Of a DNA stretch of 64,000 bases, positions 24,723 to 32,247 are shown piece by piece. Both the position numbers and the translations under genes were made by a program. A model generated the notes under the pieces. That model was not told where the DNA came from. It searched no databases and saw nothing but the letters and a program-made list of their open reading frames with translations. This stretch comes from Boseongicola aestuarii (lineage in GTDB: Bacteria > Pseudomonadota > Alphaproteobacteria > Rhodobacterales > Rhodobacteraceae). Numbering within the stretch: position 1 is the stretch's first letter; each line of letters starts with the position of its first letter. The DNA is taken from assembly GCF_900184815.1 (NCBI RefSeq), contig NZ_FXXQ01000005.1, positions 62,001 to 126,000 of the forward strand, in the 5' to 3' direction.

Positions 24723-25856
24723 ATGACGAAATTCGGCGTCGGCATCATCGGATGCGGAAACATATCATCGGCGTATCTCGAACTTGCGCCTCTGTTTAAC
24801 TCGTTCGAGGTGATCGCCGTTGCCGATCTCAATATGCAAGCTGCAGAGAAACGCGCCAAGGAACACGCGGTGCGCGCCGATACCATCGACGATCTGTTGG
24901 CCGCGGATGATGTTCAGATCGTGGTGAACCTGACCATTCCTGCAGCCCATTTCGAGGTCACCAAGCGCATTCTCGAAGCCGGTAAGCACGCTTATTCCGA
25001 AAAGCCCTATGTTTTATCCCTAGAAGAAGGCGAGGCCCTGCGCGCACTTGCGGTCCAAAAGGGTCTGCGCGTCGGGTCCGCGCCCGACACCTTCATGGGT
25101 GGAGCGCACCAACTGGCGCGCGCGACCATCGACGACGACAAGGTCGGCGAAATCATCGGCGGCACCTGCCATGTGATGTCGCATGGGATGGAGTCATGGC
25201 ACCCCAACCCGGACTTCTTCTTCCAGCCAGGCGGCGGGCCGATTCTTGATCTCGGCCCCTATTATATCACCAATCTGGTGCAACTGATCGGGCCGGTGAA
25301 AACCGTGTCGGCCATGGCCTCCGCCAGCTTCAAAACCCGCACAATCGAAAACGGCCCAAGGCTGGGAGAGACTGTGCCGGTCGAGACACCCACAAACATC
25401 CATGCTGTTCTGGAGTTCTGCAACGGCGCTATCATCACGCTTGGCGCAAGTTGGGACGTATGGGCGCATCGCCATGAAAACATCGAACTTTATGGCACCA
25501 AGGGCTCGCTTTATGTACCAGACCCGAATTTCTTCGGAGGAGATGTCTTGTTGGCAGAGAAAGGCGGCGAAGCAGGCAAGGTCGCCGCGCAGGACCACCC
25601 GTTTGGTGTCCCCAATGCCGCTGACGGGCAAGGCGTTGGTCGCGCGAACTATCGCGGTGCAGGACTGGCGGATATGGCGGCGGCCATAGCGCAGGGTCGA
25701 CCCCATCGCTGTAGCCTCGAACTTGCGACACATGTGGTAGAGGTCATGACCGCCATCCTGCGTTCCGCCGAAGAGCGCCGCTGGATCGACATGGTCACAA
25801 CCTGCGAGCGCCCGGAACGGCTAGCACCAAACCAAGCGCAGGATTTACTGGCTTGA
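24723..25856 (+). CDS. Gfo/Idh/MocA-family oxidoreductase of the sugar ABC operon
   Basis: 377 aa NAD(P)-dependent dehydrogenase. N-terminal 'FGVGIIGCGNISSAYLELAP', then 'VQIVVNLTIPAAHFEVTKRI', catalytic 'KHAYSEKPYVLSLEEGEAL' near 95 and 'GGGPILDLGPYYITNLVQLI' near 180. The C-terminal part 'YRGAGLADMAAAIAQGRPHR' and 'ELATHVVEVM' fits the subfamily often found with xylose-isomerase-like proteins. It ends the rightward LacI-regulated operon and converges on another Gfo/Idh gene. Substrate unknown; probably the imported sugar or its keto derivative. Confidence 0.9.
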   Translation: MTKFGVGIIGCGNISSAYLELAPLFNSFEVIAVADLNMQAAEKRAKEHAVRADTIDDLLAADDVQIVVNLTIPAAHFEVTKRILEAGKHAYSEKPYVLSLEEGEALRALAVQKGLRVGSAPDTFMGGAHQLARATIDDDKVGEIIGGTCHVMSHGMESWHPNPDFFFQPGGGPILDLGPYYITNLVQLIGPVKTVSAMASASFKTRTIENGPRLGETVPVETPTNIHAVLEFCNGAIITLGASWDVWAHRHENIELYGTKGSLYVPDPNFFGGDVLLAEKGGEAGKVAAQDHPFGVPNAADGQGVGRANYRGAGLADMAAAIAQGRPHRCSLELATHVVEVMTAILRSAEERRWIDMVTTCERPERLAPNQAQDLLA

Positions 25857-25873
25857 AGCAATAGGGCAGCCAC

Positions 25874-26872
25874 CTATCGGTTCACTTCCGTGCGCGCACC
25901 GGCCATCGCGGCCGAGATTGCGATCGCTTCCATCGCCGCGACGCCGGACAGTATATCCTGACGTGACACGATCGGGGTGACCCCATTGCGGATGCAACGG
26001 GCGAAATGCTCCAATTCGTCGCGCAGCGTGTCCGCCGCCTGGAAGTGACGCTCCTCGGGCTCGTGCCCGATTTTCTGAAGTGTCAGCGTGCTCTGATCCG
26101 GCATGGCAAGCCAACCGGACGATCCGAACACCTGAAAACGCCAGTTTGCACCCGTCGCCATGAGCGTCGTCAAAGTGCCGGTTGCACCACTATCAAATTC
26201 AATCTGGACCGTTGTCGTGTCATCAATCGGTGCGCTCAAGACCCGCCGGCGGCTGAGACAGGTCACCGCGTGGACAGGTCCTAAAACGCCGATCATCGCA
26301 TCAAGCATATGGATACCCATCGCCGCCATTCCACCCGCCGGATTTTCAGAGACGGTTCCCCGCCACATATCAGCGGTGTAGTCGTAGCCAAACGGCCCCG
26401 AGAAGTTCGCATCTACATGAAGTGCTACACCAATGTGCCCGGCCAACATCTGCGTCTTAAGCGCCTGATATCCGGGCAAGAACCGCCGATTGAACCCTGC
26501 AGCCAGAACGACGGAATACTCGTCGCACGCAGCGATAGCCCGCTGCGCCTCTTCAAGCGTCAGCGTCACGGGCTTTTCGACAAAAACATGCTTGCCAGCC
26601 CGCGCCGCCGCACAAATCTGATCGCAATGCTGGCTGTGCGGCGTTGCCAGAACAACAGCATCAACGTCGGCTTCGGCAAGAACCGAGTCATAATCATCCG
26701 AAAGCCGCAGGCCCCGCGACCGGCAGAAATCAACAGCCTTGTCCGGAGTTCTGGTCACGCCACGGGTGAATTCCAGGCCCGTGTCCGGTTGACCCGCGAC
26801 GGACGACACAAGGTTCTGCCCCCACCGCCCAAGACCGACAATGGCTGCGCGCACAGGCACTTGCTCACTCAC
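25874..26872 (-). CDS. Gfo/Idh/MocA-family oxidoreductase of the TRAP operon
   Basis: 332 aa from GTG at 26872 (VSEQVPVRAAIVGLG), which overlaps the SDR stop by 4 bp (GTGA). The open frame extends much further upstream, but that part is only a shadow of the SDR gene. Motifs: 'AAIVGLGRWGQNLVSSVAG', 'VDAVVLATPHSQHCDQI', 'KHVFVEKPVTLTLEEAQRA' with the catalytic Lys near 98, and 'NPAGGMAAMGIHMLDAMIGV' near 180. It is the last gene of the hyu/TRAP operon. It presumably oxidises or reduces an intermediate made from the TRAP cargo; the substrate is not identifiable. Confidence 0.87.
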   Translation of the reverse strand: MSEQVPVRAAIVGLGRWGQNLVSSVAGQPDTGLEFTRGVTRTPDKAVDFCRSRGLRLSDDYDSVLAEADVDAVVLATPHSQHCDQICAAARAGKHVFVEKPVTLTLEEAQRAIAACDEYSVVLAAGFNRRFLPGYQALKTQMLAGHIGVALHVDANFSGPFGYDYTADMWRGTVSENPAGGMAAMGIHMLDAMIGVLGPVHAVTCLSRRRVLSAPIDDTTTVQIEFDSGATGTLTTLMATGANWRFQVFGSSGWLAMPDQSTLTLQKIGHEPEERHFQAADTLRDELEHFARCIRNGVTPIVSRQDILSGVAAMEAIAISAAMAGARTEVNR

Positions 26873-27609
26873 AGCTTCGCCCCTCCATCCATGATCATCG
26901 TACTTCCTGTCACGCAGCCCGACAGATCGCTTGCTAGATAGACGGCCATTTCGGCAATCTCGCCAGTGAACGCCATACGTCCGATCGGCTGACGGCTTTC
27001 GAAGGCACGCCGCGCTGCGACCGGATCGTCCATCGCCTCGATCCGCGCCGCCATGGAAGGTGTTTCGACGGCTGACGGACAAATCACATTGCAACGCACG
27101 TTTTCTGCGGCGTAGTCCAGCGCAATCGACTTGGACAAGCCGATCACTGCCGCTTTGCTGGCCCCATATGCCAGCCGGTCCGGAGCTGCACCGATAGACG
27201 ATATGACGGACCCCATGTTCACGATGCTCCCGCCGCCTGACTTGATCATCAAGGCCACGGCATGGCGACACATATGAAAAATCGCGGTCACGTTCAGATC
27301 GAACGTCCGCGTCCAGTCCTCGGGAGTGCACGTCAACAGATCGCCCGTCGTCACCATGCCCGCACAGTTGAACAGCACGTCCAATCTGTCCAATCCGCCT
27401 ATGAGCGCCTTGACCGCGCCTGCGTCGGTTACGTCGACAACATGCGTCTTCAGCCCGGAATGGCGACTGGCCAGATCGGCCAACCCTACTGGCGTGCGGT
27501 CGATCGCAATGACATTCGCCCCCTCGGCAATGAATGCCTCAACCGTTGCATACCCGATCCCGGCACCGGCGCCGGTGACCAGACAGGTCTTGTTGTGAAG
27601 CCTCTGCAT
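26869..27609 (-). CDS. Short-chain dehydrogenase/reductase
   Basis: 246 aa classical SDR. Cofactor motif 'CLVTGAGAGIGYATVEAF' near 10, with 'VIAIDRT' ending the second strand (an Asp there favours NAD), 'LFNCAGMV' (NAG-like) near 80, catalytic Ser in 'NMGSVISSIG', and 'YGASKAAVIGLSKSIALDYA' (YxxxK) near 150. The sequence 'NVRCNVICPSAVETPSM' and the overall layout recall 2-keto-3-deoxy-L-fuconate / DHRS6-like dehydrogenases. It lies 11 bp downstream of dctM and overlaps the Gfo/Idh gene. A role on a sugar acid fits but is not shown. Confidence 0.88.
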   Translation of the reverse strand: MQRLHNKTCLVTGAGAGIGYATVEAFIAEGANVIAIDRTPVGLADLASRHSGLKTHVVDVTDAGAVKALIGGLDRLDVLFNCAGMVTTGDLLTCTPEDWTRTFDLNVTAIFHMCRHAVALMIKSGGGSIVNMGSVISSIGAAPDRLAYGASKAAVIGLSKSIALDYAAENVRCNVICPSAVETPSMAARIEAMDDPVAARRAFESRQPIGRMAFTGEIAEMAVYLASDLSGCVTGSTMIMDGGAKL

Positions 27610-27620
27610 CGCGCGCGTCC

Positions 27621-28934
27621 TCAGCTATTGAACAGCAGATTTGGCAACCAAAGCGCGATGTCCGGGAAAAGCGTCAGTATCACCACACCGACGCACATCA
27701 GGATAAAGAACGGCAATGCCGCAAGTGCGACGCGCATGATCGGCGTTCCGGTCAGGCCCTGGATGATGAACAGGTTAAAACCGACGGGCGGCGTGATCTG
27801 CGCCAATTCGACCATGATAACCAGAAAGATGCCAAACCAGATCGGGTCGAACCCCGCGCCGAGGATCAGCGGCAGCGTAATCGGCAAACTCATAACTGTT
27901 ATAGAAATGCCCTCCAGAAACATGCCGAGAAGCACATAGAAAATCGCAAGGATGAAGATTAGCTGATAGGGCGACAAATCCAGCGAGCCGATGGCGTTCG
28001 CGACATCCTGCGGCACATGAAGAAAGCCCATCGCGGTTGACAGGAAGGCGGCCGCGATCAGAATCGCGGCGATCATGCAGCTTGTCTGGACCGACGAAAC
28101 GAGGGTGCCGAAGAACACATCGCGGTTCATCTGCCCGGTCAACACCGTCATGGTCAAGGTCGCCACGACCCCGACAGCCGCAGCCTCCGAAGGTGTCGCA
28201 ATGCCGCTGTAGATTGATCCCAGAACAATGAAAATCAGAACTGAAATCGGGATCAGGTCAAGCAGCCCTTTGCCCATTTCCTTCAGCCCCGGCTTTTCGC
28301 GATCCGGCGGTGCGACATCCGGGTACATGAGGCTGACAATCATCACGTATCCCGCATAAAGCGACGCGATCATCAAACCGGGGATCACGCCCGCCGCGAA
28401 CAGGCGGGAAATCGAAACCTCTGCCAGAACGCCGTAAACGATCATCACGATCGAGGGGGGGATAAGCAGACCCAGACTGCCTGCTCCGGCCAGCGATCCA
28501 AACGCCAGCATTTTCGAATAGTTGCGCTTTTCGAGTTCCGCCAGAGTGATCTTGCCGACTGTCGCCGTGGTTGCAGCACTTGACCCACTGATCGCCGCGA
28601 ACAGGGCAGAGCCCATGATATTCGTGTGCAAGAGCCGGCCCGGCAAATGATACGTCAGAGGCGACAGCCCTCGAAACAGGCGATCCGACATATCGGTTCG
28701 CAGCATGATCTCGCCCATCCATATAAACATCGGGATGGCCGATATCTCCCACGACGTCGCGCTTCTAATGACAAGGGGGGACATGATCTTGCCGATCCGG
28801 TCCGGCGGCATATCAATCAGGAAAACAAGGCCCACAGTGCTGACCAGCAGCAAACCGGCAAAGACCCAGACGCCAAGTCCCAGAAAGAACATGACCAACA
28901 AAAGGATTACGAAGGCGACGAACAGGCTTTCCAT
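27621..28934 (-). CDS. TRAP transporter large permease (DctM)
   Basis: 437 aa, hydrophobic throughout with about eleven to twelve spans. DctM features include 'ISGSSAATTATVGKITLAEL' near 120, 'LLIPPSIVMIVYGVLAEVSI' near 150 and 'VELAQITPPVGFNLFIIQG' near 370. It forms the ion-coupled channel of a TRAP importer with dctQ, which it overlaps by 1 bp, and the periplasmic dctP. The operon context (hydantoinase A/B, SDR, Gfo/Idh) suggests an organic acid or a cyclic amide as cargo. Confidence 0.95.
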   Translation of the reverse strand: MESLFVAFVILLLVMFFLGLGVWVFAGLLLVSTVGLVFLIDMPPDRIGKIMSPLVIRSATSWEISAIPMFIWMGEIMLRTDMSDRLFRGLSPLTYHLPGRLLHTNIMGSALFAAISGSSAATTATVGKITLAELEKRNYSKMLAFGSLAGAGSLGLLIPPSIVMIVYGVLAEVSISRLFAAGVIPGLMIASLYAGYVMIVSLMYPDVAPPDREKPGLKEMGKGLLDLIPISVLIFIVLGSIYSGIATPSEAAAVGVVATLTMTVLTGQMNRDVFFGTLVSSVQTSCMIAAILIAAAFLSTAMGFLHVPQDVANAIGSLDLSPYQLIFILAIFYVLLGMFLEGISITVMSLPITLPLILGAGFDPIWFGIFLVIMVELAQITPPVGFNLFIIQGLTGTPIMRVALAALPFFILMCVGVVILTLFPDIALWLPNLLFNS

Positions 28935-29446
28935 TATTCGACGGCCTCGTCTTCAGGCACGCCGTCCCTGATCGCCAATACTGCACTGGCAAGAAGCTGA
29001 CTTAGAAACAAGACCAACCCGACGAAAATCACGGCATCCACCATCCATATCGGGGTTTCCGTCAGAGTTGGGCTGACCGTGCCGCGCGTGAAATCCCGTT
29101 CAAGCGTGCGCCAGATGTAGCGCGCCAGAAATAGCGTGATCCCGAACGTGAAGGCGATACACAGAAGTTCGACCGCCAGAGCAACGCGGCCTTTCACGAA
29201 CGATTGCAAAATGCTGACGCGGATGTGTTTGCGATATCTGAATGTATGGGCCAGCGACAAGAACGTCATCGCGCCAATGGCATAGCCGACGAACTCGTCC
29301 ATCGAAAACGTGGAGCTTTCGAAAAAATGGCGCATCGCGATTTCCAACGTGATGTGTCCCACGATGTAAACCAAGAGAACCGAAGAAATCAGAACAGCGA
29401 AATTCCCCGCCAGATCGTTCACCTTGACAAAGGCCTTTATCAGCAC
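28934..29446 (-). CDS. TRAP transporter small permease (DctQ)
   Basis: 170 aa with GTG at 29446 as the chosen start (VLIKAFVKVNDLAGNFAV), preceded by AGTGGGG. An ATG at 29509 is in frame, but its first ~12 codons would be encoded by the terminator hairpin at 29474-29503, so it is unlikely. Four hydrophobic spans are visible ('AVLISSVLLVYIVGHITLEI', 'GYAIGAMTFLSLAHTFRY' and two more), with 'KHIRV' between them as in other DctQ proteins. It overlaps dctM by 1 bp. Confidence 0.85.
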   Translation of the reverse strand: MLIKAFVKVNDLAGNFAVLISSVLLVYIVGHITLEIAMRHFFESSTFSMDEFVGYAIGAMTFLSLAHTFRYRKHIRVSILQSFVKGRVALAVELLCIAFTFGITLFLARYIWRTLERDFTRGTVSPTLTETPIWMVDAVIFVGLVLFLSQLLASAVLAIRDGVPEDEAVE

Positions 29447-29473
29447 AGCCGCCCCACTTCGTTTTGCAATGGC

Positions 29474-29503
29474 AAAAACGGCCCCGCGCAACGCGCAGGG
29501 CCG
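29474..29503 (-). terminator. Rho-independent terminator/attenuator between dctP and dctQ
   Basis: An 11-bp GC-rich stem (arms CGGCCCTGCGC and GCGCGGGGCCG, one G-U) with a 3-nt loop is followed by TTTTT on the minus strand, 16 bp after the dctP stop. The T-run makes it a true terminator candidate. Because dctQ and dctM follow at once, it should act as partial termination, giving more DctP than membrane subunits. Confidence 0.75.
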
Positions 29504-29518
29504 CGTCATTTGCTGAAC

Positions 29519-30514
29519 TTACGAGCCCTTTTGGGCGCGGTATTCGTCAAGAATTGCCTGTCCGTCGGCCCCGACTTTTTCAAGCCAGTCGGCATAGACC
29601 TGCTCGCCTGCAGCCGAAAGCTGGCCAAGGAATTCCGACGGAACTTCCGCAATCACGGTAATCCCGTTAGCTTCCATGTCGGCATAGTTTTCAGCGACCC
29701 GCGTCGCCAGAGCACCCCAGGCTGCGTCGCTTGCGGCTTCCGAAGCTGTCAGCAGTGCAGCCCGCTGATCATCGGTAAGCGCGTCCCATTCGTCCTTGTT
29801 TACGTGCGTCATGTTCAGCGACATCGAATAGTTGATTGCCGAGAAATGGCTCAGATGTTCCCAGAACTTGGCGTTCGTGCCGCCCTCGGCCGAGGTCAGA
29901 ACCGCATCGATGCCACCGGTCGCAAGCTGCGGCACAACATCGGCCCAGCTCATCTGAATGGCGGCAGCGCCGGCGTTGATCAGCGTGCTCGTGCCGCTTG
30001 CATCCCATGCCCGGGTCTTGACACCGGCAAGCTCATCCTCGGACGTGATAGCCTTTTTCGCCCAGATACCTGCTGGCGGCCACGGCGAAGCATAGAGCAA
30101 CACCTGGTTGTTTCGCGCGAAGACTTCCTCGTATTTCGGGCGCGCCACTTCCCACAAAAGCCGTGCATCTTCGGCTGATCCGACAAGGAATGGCAGTGAC
30201 GACAAAAGGAACATCGGCTCGATGCCCGCGACCTGACCCATGCTGGTGTTGGCAATCGGCAATGCACCGTCCGCGACCGCATCGAAATGCTCCTTGGACT
30301 TGTAGCCAATCGATCCGCCGAAATGGTTGGTGATATCAATTGATCCGCCGGACGCCTCGCGCGCCGTATCGGTGAAAACCTTCTGGGCCTGACCGTGGAT
30401 GGATGTGTCTTGATATTCGTTTGCCATATCCCATTTGACGTCTTGCGCATAAGCTGGCGCTGCAAGCATCACGGCAGCCACCCCGATGCTTCCAAGAACA
30501 GACTTCATAATCAT
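29519..30514 (-). CDS. TRAP transporter substrate-binding protein (DctP)
   Basis: 331 aa. The start ATG at 30514 lies 7 bp after AGGGAG. A Sec signal (MIMKSVLGSIGVAAVMLAAP, cleavage near AYAQ) leads to 'DVKWDMANEYQDTSIHGQAQ'. The conserved ligand-carboxylate Arg is likely in 'AGVKTRAWDASGTSTLINAG' near 165, and 'MSWADVVPQLATGGIDAVLT' near 190 is the usual TRAP 'W..Y.AL..G.ID' region. It acts in the periplasm. It lies 50 bp after hyuB in the same operon. The cargo should be an organic acid. Confidence 0.93.
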   Translation of the reverse strand: MIMKSVLGSIGVAAVMLAAPAYAQDVKWDMANEYQDTSIHGQAQKVFTDTAREASGGSIDITNHFGGSIGYKSKEHFDAVADGALPIANTSMGQVAGIEPMFLLSSLPFLVGSAEDARLLWEVARPKYEEVFARNNQVLLYASPWPPAGIWAKKAITSEDELAGVKTRAWDASGTSTLINAGAAAIQMSWADVVPQLATGGIDAVLTSAEGGTNAKFWEHLSHFSAINYSMSLNMTHVNKDEWDALTDDQRAALLTASEAASDAAWGALATRVAENYADMEANGITVIAEVPSEFLGQLSAAGEQVYADWLEKVGADGQAILDEYRAQKGS

Positions 30515-30564
30515 GAACTTACTCCCTGTTATAAAGACCCGGCCTTTCTGGTCAGGTCCGTTGA

Positions 30565-32247
30565 TTATTCCGCTTCAAAATAGTGCCTCGCCAAGAAGGC
30601 TTCGGTGAACTTGCCGGACTGCTTGTCCTTCTCCAAATGCTCGCTGCTGCGATCCTTCGGAGGCCCGTACCCACCAGCGCCTGGAGTCACGATAATTGCC
30701 GCATCATGTGGTGACAGCTTCACACGAGATGCCTTCGCTGGCAAAGGAGTTGTTGGACCATCGTCATTTTTCACCTGAAATGACCCGGTTGCGCCTGATT
30801 TTCCGCCAAAAAGCCCCCAGGGCTGATTGGTGAACCGCTCTCCGACTCCGTTGAATTCGCAGGTGTGATCCACAGGACGGATCACACGCCTGATGCCCAT
30901 GCCACCGCGGTACCTTCCGGCCCCGCCACTGTCTTCGACAAGTGCATATTCCTCGACCCTCAGCGGATACTCCTGTTCGATGGCTTCCACGGGCAAATTG
31001 GACGTGTTGGTGATGTTCACCTGAACACCATCCTTGCCATCATGTGTGGCGCGCGCACCCATGCCGCCACCAAGCGTTTCCAGATAGACATACTGCCCGC
31101 CGGTGCGGGGATCGGTCCCGGCAAAAACCGCACTAGTGTTGGCTCCGTTCGTCGCCGCGACGACCTGATCGGGCAACGCATCTGCCAAAGCACCGATGAC
31201 GATGTCTACCACCCGCTGACACGTGTTGGCCCGTAAAGCCACCGGAGCAGGCGCGACGCAGTTCACAAATGACCCAAGCGGAGCCTCGATTCCAATAGCG
31301 TCGAATATGCCCTGATTGTTCGGTACATCGGAATCCAGCAGAGCCTTCAGCGCAAAACACACCGCCGATTGCGTTGCATTCAGCGTAAGATTGAAGTTTC
31401 CGAGCACCTGATCGGCGGTTCCGGCGAAGTCGAAAACGATCTCGGTGCCCGACTTTCGGATTGTAAGGACAATAGGAATATTCTCGGTCCCCGCTCCGTC
31501 ATCATCCATAACATCCTGGAACGTATATTCACCGTCCGGCAGCCGCGAAATGGCCGTCTGCATCCGGATGTATGTCCGGCTCACGATCTCGGAAAACGTC
31601 TGCGTCAGCGTCTCGGCTCCGATGCGGTCCATCACTTCACCAAGGCGCTTGCACCCAAGCCGGATGGCCGCGATCTGTGCGTAAAGATCACCTTTTCGCT
31701 CGTCCGGAAGGCGCATGTTCAGCAGCAGCAACCGCATGATATCGTCGTCCAGCGCGCCATCGCGGTAGAGGCGCACCAGCGGAATCCGCAAACCCTCTTT
31801 GTAAATCTCATCCAAACCGCCAGACATCGACCCGACCGCCGCGCCACCCACATCCGCATGATGCACGATGTTCGCCACAAAACCGATCAACGTGTCCCCA
31901 TCAAAAACCGGCGCAGCCAAATTGATGTCGGGAAGATGCGTGCCACCCGCCACATGGGGGTCATTGCCGATAAAGATGTCGCCCGGCGCAATCCGATCCC
32001 CGTAGATCTCCAAGATATGCGTCATCAGCCCGGACATCGAAGCCAGATGGATTGGCAATGCGCGCTCGGCCTGAACGATCAACCTGCCGCGCGCATCCGC
32101 AATCGCGGTTGAATGATCGTGGCGCTCCTTGATGTTCGTCGAAAAGGCACTTCGCATGATCGTCAGAAAACACTCGTCCGCGATCGATTTCAAACCGTTC
32201 CAGGTGATCTCCAGCGCAATCGGATCAAGCTCGGGAGCGTCAGACAT
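30565..32247 (-). CDS. Hydantoinase B/oxoprolinase family protein (HyuB)
   Basis: 560 aa from ATG at 32247, inside the end of hyuA (8-bp overlap). HyuB-family marks: 'DPIALEITWNGLKSIADEC' at the N-terminus, 'HDHSTAIADARGRLIVQAE', 'PGDIFIGNDPHVAGGTHLPD', 'GFVANIVHHADVGGAAVGSM' and 'GGGMGARATHDGKDG' near 405. With HyuA it forms an ATP-dependent amidohydrolase acting on five-membered cyclic amides such as hydantoins or 5-oxoproline, or an acetone-carboxylase-like carboxylase. Coupling to a TRAP importer favours catabolism of an imported compound. The exact ring is unknown. Confidence 0.93.
   Translation of the reverse strand: MSDAPELDPIALEITWNGLKSIADECFLTIMRSAFSTNIKERHDHSTAIADARGRLIVQAERALPIHLASMSGLMTHILEIYGDRIAPGDIFIGNDPHVAGGTHLPDINLAAPVFDGDTLIGFVANIVHHADVGGAAVGSMSGGLDEIYKEGLRIPLVRLYRDGALDDDIMRLLLLNMRLPDERKGDLYAQIAAIRLGCKRLGEVMDRIGAETLTQTFSEIVSRTYIRMQTAISRLPDGEYTFQDVMDDDGAGTENIPIVLTIRKSGTEIVFDFAGTADQVLGNFNLTLNATQSAVCFALKALLDSDVPNNQGIFDAIGIEAPLGSFVNCVAPAPVALRANTCQRVVDIVIGALADALPDQVVAATNGANTSAVFAGTDPRTGGQYVYLETLGGGMGARATHDGKDGVQVNITNTSNLPVEAIEQEYPLRVEEYALVEDSGGAGRYRGGMGIRRVIRPVDHTCEFNGVGERFTNQPWGLFGGKSGATGSFQVKNDDGPTTPLPAKASRVKLSPHDAAIIVTPGAGGYGPPKDRSSEHLEKDKQSGKFTEAFLARHYFEAE

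Noticed and set aside
26873-27331. Long N-terminal extension of the Gfo/Idh frame upstream of 26872
   Set aside because: It is an out-of-frame shadow of the SDR gene; the SDR carries intact catalytic motifs and the GTGA overlap gives a natural start for the oxidoreductase.
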